Shown here: positions 1 through 8,584 of the stretch, piece after piece
How positions within the stretch are numbered: the stretch's first letter is position 1
Layout: the number at the start of each line of letters is the position of its first letter
Source: Aquimarina sp. MAR_2010_214
GTDB lineage: Bacteria > Bacteroidota > Bacteroidia > Flavobacteriales > Flavobacteriaceae
DNA length: 64,000 nt
Reading direction: 5' to 3'
Assembly: GCF_002846555.1 (NCBI RefSeq)
Contig: NZ_PJMS01000001.1
Span: 1,736,001 to 1,800,000, forward strand
Notes under the pieces: model-generated
Told to the model about the DNA's origin: nothing
What the model saw: only the letters and a program-made list of their open reading frames with translations
Databases searched by the model: none
Translations under genes and position numbers: made by a program

Positions 1-154
1 CAAGTTGGCCTTTCTTTAAGGCCTGCAGATCACTAATAGTGTGAAATTTGTTAGTTTGACTTCTTTGCGTGAAGAATATAGCTTCATTTGCATGTTGTGC
101 AAGAATTGTACTTGTTGCGAGAAAGAAGATTAAGCTTATTAATATTTTCGACAT
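1..154 (-). CDS. Small secreted protein of unknown function, second copy (partial, cut by window edge)
   Basis: Only the first 51 codons are in the window; the ATG is at 154..152. The start is a typical Sec signal peptide (MSKILISLIFFLATSTILAQ, cleavage likely near residue 19), so the product is probably exported. After it comes FFTQRSQTNKFHTISDLQAL, which matches the complete gene at 1972..2409 in pattern (FF.Q..T.KFHTI..L..LKKG.L), so the two are paralogues. It follows the beta-helix-like gene at 220..1479 on the same strand with a 65-base gap, the same order as the 1972..2409 / 2443..3711 pair. I recognise no family. The function is unknown, and only the secretion prediction and the paralogy are supported. 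Confidence 0.75.
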   Translation of the reverse strand, partial: MSKILISLIFFLATSTILAQHANEAIFFTQRSQTNKFHTISDLQALKKGQL

Positions 155-219
155 AGTGTTTGTAATATACATTTGATTTGGATTGATTTTGTATCGTAAA
201 ACCAGAGCAAACTGTTTTA

Positions 220-1479
220 TTATTGCATCACCATATAATTATTTAATGATTTTTTTAATTGAAATTTAGGAACAATAGAGCTTTTTGGATCACTAAACAA
301 ATCATTTACACCAACAAAGCTTTCTGTAAATCTATTGTACTTTAGAATATCTACAGCTCCATTAATTGTCGTGTTACTTGTGGTGATGCCTTTACCATGG
401 ATGTTGAAAAAACTATTATCCATCATAAATGCCTTTTGTATAACTGCTAAAGATGTATATGATTTATCAAATTTAACTACATCAGAGAAACCTGATATTT
501 TAGAATTATGTATATATGTTATTGCCGAATTAGATGAAGAAATAGCCGCAGTTGTATGCTGGTAATTGGTTTTGTCAGACAGGTTAACAAGGGTTGCATT
601 AGCAATAGTAACATCTGTTATGGCATCAGGTTTAATGTATCCAAGTTCTTTATTGTATCCATCTATTTCGATAGCATACGATCCCTGGGGGCTGTTAATG
701 TATGGGTGTCTTATAGCAAGAACATTCTTAATCGTTCCTTTAAAACCTTCAGAAATTTGGTAGTCATCATCTTGAGCTTTTAGAGAAACTATATTTTGAA
801 TATTATTTTTTCCTCCGCGAATATTGTAAGAATCTTGACCAGAATAACTTACCATAATGTCTTTTACGATTGAAGAAGTTCCTAATCCATATAAAGACAA
901 TCCGTTAGATCCATTATTTCCAGAGAATTCGATTCTTACAAATCTTAGTATTGTTGTTTCCTCATTAGTATCATTTCCACCATAAACAGAATACTGAGGA
1001 TTGAAATCTCCTTTAATAATACCATTACCTGAAACAGTATTCACTTTTCCTGATCCAGCAATAATTATACCTCCCCAATCACCACTGTTTCGAGATTTAG
1101 GAGCTTTACTGGAAGTAAAAACGATGGGGTAAGCTTTGGATCCTGCGGCAATCAATTTTGAACCTTTAGAAATAATAAGGTTTGCAGGGTTTTCATGATC
1201 ACATCGTATAATTGTCCCTTCTTGAATCGTTAAAGATGCACCATTCGTTACATATACATCACCAGACATTGAGTAAACAATATCGTTTCTTAAATAAGTG
1301 TGATCCATTATAATATTAGGTAATTTTTCTTCAGCTTCTGGATAGTCAGTTTTATTAGGTGTAAAATTTGTCCACCCTTTTGTCCATCTATCGTTATTTT
1401 CATTAAAATCTTGTGCAATAACTAAATTAAAAGTTGGTAGTAGGATAAAAGCTGTTAATAGAAAACATCTTTTTTTCAT
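220..1479 (-). CDS. Secreted right-handed beta-helix-like protein, copy 2
   Basis: 419 residues with an N-terminal signal peptide (residues 1 to about 22, ending VIAQ). The body is rich in short beta-strand repeats with conserved WGG turns (SGDWGGIIIAGSG), plus ..TIQEGTIIRCD and VRIEFSG. These are features of a large Bacteroidetes family of extracellular parallel beta-helix proteins, often annotated only as hypothetical. It has no Por/T9SS sorting tail; it ends SLNNYMVMQ, and the paralogue at 2443..3711 ends similarly (SENYTVMQ). The two proteins align along their whole length, with shared blocks WTKGWTNF/WIKGWTNF, YPE.EE.LPNII and LRND. That marks a tandem gene duplication. Role unknown; surface or periplasmic location is inferred from the signal peptide. 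Confidence 0.8.
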   Translation of the reverse strand: MKKRCFLLTAFILLPTFNLVIAQDFNENNDRWTKGWTNFTPNKTDYPEAEEKLPNIIMDHTYLRNDIVYSMSGDVYVTNGASLTIQEGTIIRCDHENPANLIISKGSKLIAAGSKAYPIVFTSSKAPKSRNSGDWGGIIIAGSGKVNTVSGNGIIKGDFNPQYSVYGGNDTNEETTILRFVRIEFSGNNGSNGLSLYGLGTSSIVKDIMVSYSGQDSYNIRGGKNNIQNIVSLKAQDDDYQISEGFKGTIKNVLAIRHPYINSPQGSYAIEIDGYNKELGYIKPDAITDVTIANATLVNLSDKTNYQHTTAAISSSNSAITYIHNSKISGFSDVVKFDKSYTSLAVIQKAFMMDNSFFNIHGKGITTSNTTINGAVDILKYNRFTESFVGVNDLFSDPKSSIVPKFQLKKSLNNYMVMQ

Positions 1480-1654
1480 AATAGTTTATTTTGGGGTTAA
1501 ACTTTTTATTGGAAGAAATTTCTTTCTCCAGATTTTGGGAGTACTAAGATAGAAGAGTTTTAACAAAAAAGGTTACGTGTTTACCGTAAACTTTGTATGT
1601 TAGTCGTTATTTTAACTTAATTTAGTATAATATTATGAGTAAAATTCCTACAGA

Positions 1655-1691
1655 GTTAATTTTTTAACTAGTTGATAGTCAAAAAATTAAC
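1655..1691. repeat. AT-rich inverted repeat in the 1480..1971 intergenic stretch
   Basis: Two 11-base arms, GTTAATTTTTT (1655..1665) and AAAAAATTAAC (1681..1691), form a perfect inverted repeat around a 15-base loop. It lies in the 492-base gap upstream of the beta-helix-like gene that starts at 1479. Apart from this and the hairpin at 1902..1935 I see nothing convincing in that gap. A 65-codon plus-strand frame there is low-complexity and not supported as a gene. The repeat could be a protein-binding site or a chance product of AT-richness. Confidence 0.35.
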
Positions 1692-1892
1692 GAATGTTTA
1701 TCAGATTTGTATAAATATTAAACAATTTTGTTTGGTGAATCTGTTTTTTGTTAAAAAAGGGGTTTTTTCCCCTTGTTTTAAGGGGTTTTTTATAGTTTTT
1801 TTCTGTTTAATATCTCATTTTAAGAACAAAAAAAGACGATATATTGTATGTAATGAATATAGTTTGTAAGTAAAAAAGTGCTTTGAAAATCA

Positions 1893-1935
1893 TTTTTAAA
1901 AAAATCAGCTTAACTAATTACTAATAAGCTGATTT
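1893..1935 (-). terminator. Rho-independent terminator of the 1972..2409 gene
   Basis: An 11-base-pair stem, AAATCAGCTTA (1902..1912) with TAAGCTGATTT (1925..1935), surrounds a 12-base loop. Read on the minus strand, the stem is followed directly by a T-run (plus-strand A-run around 1898..1904). It lies 37 bases after the stop codon of the minus-strand gene ending at 1972, where a terminator would be expected. This suggests the 2443..3711 / 1972..2409 pair is its own transcript, separate from the second pair. Confidence 0.7.
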
Positions 1936-1971
1936 GAATATATGAATAGAAGTATGTACTACTATATTTGG

Positions 1972-2409
1972 TTAAAAATTTCCATTAGCACCTATTCTAA
2001 TTTTTTTAATTACTTCTTCAAAATATAAAATACCCCAAATAATCTTTTCTGTATCGGCATAAGGAATAAATTCTGAAATTAAATCTTTATTACTTTCAAT
2101 CATTTCAGTCGTCGTCGAATGATGTTTGTTAAGAGACTTTAAATGGTCAGAATTTTCTTTAATCCCAATATCAGACAATTTGATGCCTGCTTCATTGGTT
2201 AGAGCTAAATAGGGTAGGACAGTTATTATCTCATTAATACGATCTGTATACAATTTAACAAGTTCCCCTTTTTTTAACTCCTCTAATTCATCTATAGTGT
2301 GGAATTTTTCGGTTAGTGTCTTCTGTTCAAAAAAAACATTTTTTCTTGTTTGAGCATAATTAAGGTTTATGATAAAAAATAAAAAGAAAACGGTACTAAA
2401 TAATTTCAT
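1972..2409 (-). CDS. Small secreted protein of unknown function, first copy
   Basis: 145 residues. The signal peptide is residues 1 to about 19 (MKLFSTVFFLFFIINLNYAQ). The mature part is about 125 residues, charged and mostly helical in appearance, with no cysteines. I do not recognise a family. It lies 33 bases after the beta-helix-like gene at 2443..3711 on the same strand, so the two are probably co-transcribed and end at the hairpin at 1902..1935. The partial gene at 1..154 is a paralogue in the same position after the second beta-helix-like gene. The conserved pairing suggests the two products work together outside the inner membrane, but nothing in the sequence shows how. Confidence 0.75.
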   Translation of the reverse strand: MKLFSTVFFLFFIINLNYAQTRKNVFFEQKTLTEKFHTIDELEELKKGELVKLYTDRINEIITVLPYLALTNEAGIKLSDIGIKENSDHLKSLNKHHSTTTEMIESNKDLISEFIPYADTEKIIWGILYFEEVIKKIRIGANGNF

Positions 2410-2442
2410 TATTGTGATGATTTTGTGTGCGTAGATTCAAAT

Positions 2443-3711
2443 TTACTGCATTACTGTATAATTTTCCGAATCCTTTAGTGTAAATATTGGTTTTTTTTCA
2501 TCAAAAGGATCAGTAAATAGATCAGCAGCACTTTTGAAATGATTTGTATACATGTTATACTTTAGTAATTGATCAGTATTTATAGCAGAGTTATGTTGCG
2601 TCAGTACTGATTTACTGTGCACATTAAAAACGCTATTTTCTAATAAGAAATGTTTTTGAAGATCTAAATAAGATTTGTATGTTTTATCAAATTTTACAAC
2701 ATTAGCAAAACCAGATATACGTATGTCAGTGAGGTTAAGTTTAGCTAAATTCTTAGACGAAATTGCAGCCTTAGTATGCTTGTAATTACTTTGGTCAGAT
2801 AGGTTTATTAAAACTGCATTTTTAATATGTATGTTTGATAATGTTTCTATATCAATAAAACCCTCTTTTTTGTCGTATCCATCTGCTTCGATAGCATAAG
2901 AACCACTGATGTCACTAATATAAGGGTGTCTAATTGCAAGAATGTTGTCTAATTCTCCATTATATCCTAATGTAAAATCATAATCATCATCTTTTGCCTT
3001 GTAAGAGATTAGGTTAGACATATTCACACTACCTCCAAAACATTCGAAAGAATCATCTGCCGAGTAACTAATCATAATGTTGTTTATGATCGAATTACTT
3101 CCTAGGGCATAAAGAGACAATCCATTTAGTTCTTTGGATTGATTAATTTTTTTACCGGCATATTCGATTCGAACATAAGACATCATAGTTGTTAATTCGT
3201 TTTCCTGTGTTCCACCATATGATGAATATTGAGGCAGAAAATTTCCTTCTATAGTTTTGGATACAGCAGGAGAATTAATTGTGCCTGATCCGGCAATTAT
3301 AATACCTCCCCAATCTCCAGATTTTCTAGACTTTTGAGCTTTATTTGATGTAAATACAATTGGAAGCCCTTTAGAGCCTCTTGCAATTAATTTAGAACCT
3401 TTGGTTATTACCAGGCTTGTGGCATTTTTGGCATCACATCTGATTATGGTTCCTTCTTCTATAGTTAAAGTTGCATTGTTAATTACGTAAACATTTCCTG
3501 ACATTAAGTAGGTTACATCATTTCTTAAATAAGAGTTGCCATCAATAATGTTAGGAAGCACTTCTTCGGGTTCTGGATATTCACTTTGATTAGGGTCAAA
3601 ATTTGTCCATCCTTTAATCCAGTTCATTTGATTGTTATCAATTTCTTTTTGTGAGAATGCTAAAAAAGAAAGGAAACAGAAAAGAATTGTAGGGGTATTC
3701 TTCAATTTCAT
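2443..3711 (-). CDS. Secreted right-handed beta-helix-like protein, copy 1
   Basis: 422 residues, signal peptide 1 to about 20 (ending FLAFSQ). The body carries strand-turn repeats with the WGG motif (SGDWGGIIIAGSG), YVRIEYAG and GLSLYALG, as in Bacteroidetes beta-helix surface proteins. It is a full-length paralogue of the product of 220..1479, including the C-terminal YTVMQ ending. There is no T9SS sorting domain, transmembrane anchor or recognised catalytic motif. It is the first gene of the four-gene minus-strand series. The 217 bases between it and the AsmA-like gene contain only a short 6-base-pair hairpin (3815..3830) without a T-run. Confidence 0.8.
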   Translation of the reverse strand: MKLKNTPTILFCFLSFLAFSQKEIDNNQMNWIKGWTNFDPNQSEYPEPEEVLPNIIDGNSYLRNDVTYLMSGNVYVINNATLTIEEGTIIRCDAKNATSLVITKGSKLIARGSKGLPIVFTSNKAQKSRKSGDWGGIIIAGSGTINSPAVSKTIEGNFLPQYSSYGGTQENELTTMMSYVRIEYAGKKINQSKELNGLSLYALGSNSIINNIMISYSADDSFECFGGSVNMSNLISYKAKDDDYDFTLGYNGELDNILAIRHPYISDISGSYAIEADGYDKKEGFIDIETLSNIHIKNAVLINLSDQSNYKHTKAAISSKNLAKLNLTDIRISGFANVVKFDKTYKSYLDLQKHFLLENSVFNVHSKSVLTQHNSAINTDQLLKYNMYTNHFKSAADLFTDPFDEKKPIFTLKDSENYTVMQ

Positions 3712-3928
3712 AGCTAGGGGGATTTAGTTTTGCAGTAAAATTATAATTATATGTATACTTATATTGTAGGTATAAGATTACTAAATTGTTAACGTATCTT
3801 TAATAGGCGTATTGCTCCTATAGCTAGGAGTTTATTAAAAAAAGATGTTAATAACTTTAGGATTTATGATATAAATCGAGAAGTTCTATGCTAAGCAAGT
3901 GTTCATTGAAATTCTTTTCTACGTGCTG

Positions 3929-6556
3929 TTAATTCTTTGTTTTTGTAGAATCTTTTTTCTTTTTCTTACCTAAAAAACCTCCTAAAATATTTTTTGCAGT
4001 GTTTTTTAGTGTTTCTTCGGTGTTGTTTGAATTCGTTTTAGGAGAATCAGTTTGTTTTTTAGAATTTCCTAATAGATCTGTTAATACTTCTTGACCCTTG
4101 CCGATAAGTTCTCCTTTTACTTTTTCTTTCTGTTTGTTTACTATTTGCTGTGTGAGTTGTTTTATGGCTAGATCTGTATCTAAGTTAATCTTTGGATTTT
4201 TAAAATTACCAGTGAGTCCAATTGGTAGTCCAACAGTCATAGTGTTGGCTTCTTTTTGATCAAGTTGTGAGATTAAATTTCCAACCTCACTACCTAGATA
4301 TTTGGCAGGCACATCTAGTTTGATATTATAATTCATGTTTTGTTCAAAACTATGATCCCCACCAGCAGTAACCTTTATCCCCTGGACATCAAACTCAAAT
4401 GGTTTTACATTAATTTTTCCATCATCAAAACTCAGATGTGTTTTAATGTTTTTTAGATTCAATTGATCTATTTCTACAAAATTAAGCTGGTTATCTAAGG
4501 TAGATAAAAACGGAGTCTTAGTTGTAGAGACCTGTGCATTAAGAATTTCGGCAAGTGCTTTACCTTTTAATGAGGTTAAAACGGGAATGAGATTTTCATT
4601 GAGATTACCATTCAAATTAATTTTAGTAGTCAGGTTACCAGTAAGCGCTTTTGCTATCGGGGCTAAGCCTTTTATTAATTCTAAATTGTTAAAAGATTTT
4701 ACGATATCAATTTTACTTAAATCCAGAGCCATATCAAAAGTTGGAACTTTAGATTTAGTAGATACGTTACCATTAAGAGCCATCCCTCCATCAAAAATAT
4801 TAGAAGTTACGTTTTCTAAGTAGGCAGTTTCATCTTTTATTTTTACTGTTCCTTTTGTGTTCTGTAACTCTAAGTTATCGTAGAAAACTTTTTTGGTATC
4901 AAAATTTAATGTAGCATCCAGAAAAGAAGGGATTCTCATAGTTTCATCTTCTGTTGTGCTTGCGACCTCTTCTTCGGACTCTTGTTCACTCATCATAAAA
5001 TCATCTACAGCAAACACATTAGAGTTTACATCAAAATTCCCTTTTAGATCTTGCTTTGCAAATAAGAATCCCATAAGGTTTTGAATAGTACCTGTAGCAG
5101 AAAGATCTGATCTACCTGTAGTTGCCTGCATTTTGTCTAATGAAATGGTTTCTGGGGTAAAGCTTACATTAGCATTTTCAATTTTTATTTCATTAGGTGT
5201 GTCATCAGAAGCATATGTAAATTGAGAAATACTGGCAGTACCCGAGCTCTTTATATTTTGATATTGTTCTTTTTCTAAAGATTGCATATCAAAACTGGTT
5301 TTGACATCTGCATTAACAATCCCATTTAACTTTTCTTCCAGTTGTAGGGGGTATGCCTGATTTAGATTAGCTAGGTTTAATGTGCCTTTTAGCATCATGT
5401 CTACAATCATGTTTTTAGTTAGATTTCGCAGACTACCTTTGGCAGCAAAAGAATCCTGATCTATTTTAAAAGTTAGGTTGTCAATATTTATATAGGTATC
5501 ATCAACCAATCCGGTTTCATTCTTGATCTGAGTGTCGATATTTATATTTTTAACACCTTTAGGTAAATCAGGGTATTTAAAAGAAGCATTACTCGAAGCG
5601 ATCTTGATATCCATTTTTGGGATATAAGTATCATCAGATTTCCCTTTAATAATTCCATTAATAGAAAAGTCTCCGCTGGTTTGTACTCCATCCAGGTTTT
5701 TGACATAAGTTTCAGGAATAACAGCAAGGAAATTCTTAAAATCAGATGAAGGAGTCTTAAAACTAAGATCTACATCGGTATATTTTTCGAATAACTGAAC
5801 ATATCCAGCAAACTCAAGAGGCAATCGGTTAATCTGAGCTTTGTTTTCTTTAAAAGAATAACGCTGATTCTCAAGATCTAATTCTATTTGAGCATCAAGT
5901 TGTAATTTGTTTTTGTTCAGATACTTAGTGCCATCGAGATTTAATGAGGCTTCTGTATTTGTTTTTGTATCTAAGATTATTTTCTCTCCAGAGATCGATC
6001 CATCACCACTATGATTAAGATCAGTCATAGCCAATAGAGTTTTACTCACATCATCTCTAAATAGAATTTTACTGTCATTTATTTCATAATGATCCAAAGC
6101 AAAGGTGAAAGCACCACTTTCTTCTTCCGGTTGAGTTTCTGCAACATCTTCCTGTTTTCTAACGATATCAACATTAGAATTTCCTAATGAATCTGTTTTG
6201 ATTGCAATATTGGCTTCATCAATTACTATTTTTTGAACACTAATAGGTTCTGAAGCGTTTTTAAATAACTCTTTGATAGACATATCCAGAGCGATTTTTT
6301 TAGAATATGCAAGAGTATCTCCCTCAAAAGGGGCGTAATTGATAATTGAAAGTTCATCGATAACCACAGATGCCTGAGGGAAACTCCTGATGAGACTGAT
6401 ATCCAAATTTGCAAAGTCTACTTTTGCATGCACATGCTCATTCACCAGATAGCGTACCTTATCCTGGATAGTTCCTTTAAATAAAAAAGGAATTGAGATG
6501 ATACCTATAATAAGGAGTAGTAAAAAAATACCAAGAATTTTGAGGACTTTTTTCAT
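3929..6556 (-). CDS. AsmA-like family protein
   Basis: 875 residues. A single N-terminal membrane segment (about residues 7-27, FLLLLIIGIISIPFLF) precedes a very long periplasmic repeat region. Family features include the N-terminal KVDFANLDISLIRSFPQASV stretch and the C-terminal AsmA region (..LNGNLNENLIPVLTSLKGKA.., ..FDDGKINVKPFEFDVQG.., ..VGLPIGLTGNFKNPKI..). AsmA-like proteins (AsmA, TamB, YhdP) are thought to bridge the periplasm and carry phospholipids to, or help assembly of, the outer membrane. The C-terminus is Lys/Ser rich. A TAnnTTTG-like box sits upstream at 6591..6598. This is a core envelope gene with no link to its neighbours. Confidence 0.88.
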   Translation of the reverse strand: MKKVLKILGIFLLLLIIGIISIPFLFKGTIQDKVRYLVNEHVHAKVDFANLDISLIRSFPQASVVIDELSIINYAPFEGDTLAYSKKIALDMSIKELFKNASEPISVQKIVIDEANIAIKTDSLGNSNVDIVRKQEDVAETQPEEESGAFTFALDHYEINDSKILFRDDVSKTLLAMTDLNHSGDGSISGEKIILDTKTNTEASLNLDGTKYLNKNKLQLDAQIELDLENQRYSFKENKAQINRLPLEFAGYVQLFEKYTDVDLSFKTPSSDFKNFLAVIPETYVKNLDGVQTSGDFSINGIIKGKSDDTYIPKMDIKIASSNASFKYPDLPKGVKNINIDTQIKNETGLVDDTYINIDNLTFKIDQDSFAAKGSLRNLTKNMIVDMMLKGTLNLANLNQAYPLQLEEKLNGIVNADVKTSFDMQSLEKEQYQNIKSSGTASISQFTYASDDTPNEIKIENANVSFTPETISLDKMQATTGRSDLSATGTIQNLMGFLFAKQDLKGNFDVNSNVFAVDDFMMSEQESEEEVASTTEDETMRIPSFLDATLNFDTKKVFYDNLELQNTKGTVKIKDETAYLENVTSNIFDGGMALNGNVSTKSKVPTFDMALDLSKIDIVKSFNNLELIKGLAPIAKALTGNLTTKINLNGNLNENLIPVLTSLKGKALAEILNAQVSTTKTPFLSTLDNQLNFVEIDQLNLKNIKTHLSFDDGKINVKPFEFDVQGIKVTAGGDHSFEQNMNYNIKLDVPAKYLGSEVGNLISQLDQKEANTMTVGLPIGLTGNFKNPKINLDTDLAIKQLTQQIVNKQKEKVKGELIGKGQEVLTDLLGNSKKQTDSPKTNSNNTEETLKNTAKNILGGFLGKKKKKDSTKTKN

Positions 6557-6590
6557 GATAAAAATAACTTTGAGATAAAGTAACGATTTA

Positions 6591-6598
6591 CAAAGATA
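6591..6598 (-). promoter_or_regulatory. Possible -7 box of the AsmA-like gene promoter
   Basis: The minus strand reads TATCTTTG, matching the Bacteroidetes -7 consensus TAnnTTTG, 35 bases before the AsmA-like start codon. I see no matching TTG/TTTG -33 box at the usual distance, so this is a half-site only. Confidence 0.3.
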
Positions 6599-6635
6599 CG
6601 ATCTTACTTTTTTTAAGTTAACTATTTGTTAGATT

Positions 6636-7373
6636 TTAAATTTCCAGAGCTAATTCACCACCCTGTTTTAGCTTAAATCGTTTTCTTATAACATAGACGC
6701 ACAGGTATAAAATTGGGGTGTCTAGTGCGGCGACCAATATTTTAAACAAAAAGCCATTAAGTAATAATATTCCAAAACGATCCCATTCTATGATGCCAGT
6801 AGAGCATAGTAATAAAAGAACTGTTAGTGTGTCTACAAACTGAGAGGAAAAAGTAGAAAAATTATTTCGCAACCACAGGTGTTTTCCTTTAGTGACACGT
6901 TTCCAAAAATGAAAAATCTGGATATCGATATATTGCGCAAAGAGATAAGCCATCATTGATGCAAATACAGCAATTACTGTAGCACCAAAAACCTGATTAA
7001 ATATTTCATCATTTATAGGAGACCAGGCTGTAGCAGGAACCGAAGATGAAGCATATACAATGAGTAATGAAAAAAAAGATGCAAAAATACCAGCAGTAAC
7101 AATTTGATTGGCTTTCTTCTTACCAAATACTTCACTAATAATATCTGTGATCAAAAAAGTAATAGGGTATGGTAGAATCCCTACAGAAATTTCAAAAGTA
7201 TATACTCCAAAAAAATCCCAATAAAAGAATTTTTGAAAAATAAGATTAGATACTACTAATGATGAAATGAAAAGCGCACCAAGTATCAGGTATATTCGAT
7301 AGGCTACACGTTTGTTTTTTAAATTCAGAGGAGTTTCTGTCAAAATAAAAGAATAGTTAACAATAGTTCGCAC
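6636..7373 (-). CDS. Queuosine precursor transporter (YhhQ/VUT family)
   Basis: Up to 245 residues with about six hydrophobic membrane segments. Family hallmarks are LVVSNLIFQKFF, the conserved acidic YPITFLITDIISEVFGKKKA motif (about 53-73), MMAYLFAQYIDIQIFHFWK and SQFVDTLTVLLLL. The family imports queuine, preQ1 or preQ0 for tRNA modification. The start is uncertain. The longest frame begins with GTG at 7373, but a TAnnTTTG-like box (minus strand, 7380..7373) overlaps that codon. A TTG at 7343, giving a protein beginning TETPLNLKNKR, fits better. It is transcribed away from the folK fusion, with about 80 bases between the two starts. Confidence 0.85.
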   Translation of the reverse strand: MRTIVNYSFILTETPLNLKNKRVAYRIYLILGALFISSLVVSNLIFQKFFYWDFFGVYTFEISVGILPYPITFLITDIISEVFGKKKANQIVTAGIFASFFSLLIVYASSSVPATAWSPINDEIFNQVFGATVIAVFASMMAYLFAQYIDIQIFHFWKRVTKGKHLWLRNNFSTFSSQFVDTLTVLLLLCSTGIIEWDRFGILLLNGFLFKILVAALDTPILYLCVYVIRKRFKLKQGGELALEI

Positions 7374-7454
7374 AAAAATAAGGCGAAGTGATTTTGTTTT
7401 GTTTAATTTGCCCTAAAAATAAGGAGTTCTGGTCAGAATATAAAAAAACTAATA

Positions 7455-8582
7455 TTGAAAACATCCCGTTTGTTACATATTTCATTAGGAAGTAATATAG
7501 GAAATCGCATGGATTTTCTACAGAATGCTGTTAATGAAATATATGAAACAATAGGAGATGTAGTTTCAATTTCTAGAGTATATCAAACTCCGGCCTGGGG
7601 ATTTAATAGTGATGATTTTTATAATGCTTGTATTACAACACGTACTTTTCTTTCTGAAACTGAAGTGTTGACGATTTTGTTAGGAATCGAAAATTCTCTG
7701 GGTAGAAATAGAACAGGTGGAAAAGGGTATGAGGCAAGAACGATTGACCTAGATATTATTTTCTCTTCGGAAGGAAATATAGAAACCAAAGAATTGATAA
7801 TTCCACACCCAGCAATGCAGGATCGAAAATTTGTGTTAGAACCACTTGCAGAGATTGCAGGAGGTGTGGTGCATTCAAAATTAAAGCAAACCGTAAAGCA
7901 ATTATTAGACAATACTTCTGATGATTCAAAAGTGACTTTGGTTGGTGAGAAAATAATTAATCCAAAAGAAAAGTATGCCTTGTCTCGCTTTCAATTCTTA
8001 ACTGTCGAAGGGAATATTGGGGCTGGTAAAACAAGTTTGGCACAATTGATAGCTCAAGAGTTTAATGCAAAACTTATTCTGGAACGTTTTGCAGATAATC
8101 CTTTTTTACCAAAATTTTATGAGGATATGGAGCGTTATGCTTTTCCTCTCGAGATGTCTTTTCTTGCAGATCGTTATCAACGTTTGCAGGATGATATTGC
8201 TCAATTTGATTTGTTTAAAGATTTTGTAGTGAGTGATTATGATGTATTTAAATCATTAATTTTTGCTAAGGTTACTTTACAATCAGAAGAGTTTATGCTG
8301 TACAAAAAAGTATTTGACTTGATGTATAGAAATTTGACTAAACCCGGACTGTATGTGTATTTGTATCAAGATACAGAGCGTCTTTTAAAAAATATTAAAA
8401 AAAGAGGTAGAGACTATGAGCAAAAAATCCCTGCAGAATATTTGGATAAGATCAATAAGGGATATTTGCAATTCATAAAATCACAACCACAATTTAATAT
8501 AAGAGTAATCGATGTATCTGAACGGGATTTTATAGCAAACCGATCTGATTATATTTCGATTATCGAAGAGATCTCAAAATAA
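7455..8582 (+). CDS. folK: Bifunctional HPPK (FolK) - deoxynucleoside kinase fusion
   Basis: 375 residues. Residues about 5-150 are 2-amino-4-hydroxy-6-hydroxymethyldihydropteridine diphosphokinase, the folate-pathway pyrophosphoryl transfer step. Its motifs are HISLGSNIGNR, RTIDLDI (95-101) and IPHPAMQDRKFVLEPLAEIA (116-135). Residues about 178-375 are a deoxynucleoside kinase with P-loop GNIGAGKTS (186-194), ERFADNPF and a DRYQ motif. This fusion is common in Bacteroidetes. The start is TTG at 7455. The first ATG (residue 19) would delete the HPPK N-terminal strand, so it is rejected. The stop lies two bases from the stop of the convergent dipeptidase gene. Confidence 0.92.
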   Translation: MKTSRLLHISLGSNIGNRMDFLQNAVNEIYETIGDVVSISRVYQTPAWGFNSDDFYNACITTRTFLSETEVLTILLGIENSLGRNRTGGKGYEARTIDLDIIFSSEGNIETKELIIPHPAMQDRKFVLEPLAEIAGGVVHSKLKQTVKQLLDNTSDDSKVTLVGEKIINPKEKYALSRFQFLTVEGNIGAGKTSLAQLIAQEFNAKLILERFADNPFLPKFYEDMERYAFPLEMSFLADRYQRLQDDIAQFDLFKDFVVSDYDVFKSLIFAKVTLQSEEFMLYKKVFDLMYRNLTKPGLYVYLYQDTERLLKNIKKRGRDYEQKIPAEYLDKINKGYLQFIKSQPQFNIRVIDVSERDFIANRSDYISIIEEISK

Positions 8583-8584
8583 TA

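Larger units (their letters stand above)
1..3711 (-). repeat. Tandem duplication of a two-gene unit
   Basis: The order is beta-helix-like gene, small secreted gene, beta-helix-like gene, small secreted gene (2443..3711, 1972..2409, 220..1479, 1..154), all on the minus strand. The two large proteins align end to end, and the two small ones share the segment after the signal peptide. The copies have diverged at DNA level and the spacers differ (33 versus 65 bases), so the duplication is old. Further copies may lie left of the window. Confidence 0.75.

Noticed and set aside
1672..1869. 65-codon plus-strand frame in the gap after the first gene pair
   Set aside because: Low-complexity Phe/Ile/Lys-rich translation in AT-rich DNA, overlapping an inverted repeat, with no family resemblance.
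3815..3830. Hairpin CTCCTA/TAGGAG after the AsmA-like gene as a terminator
   Set aside because: Only six base pairs and no T-run on the minus strand after it.
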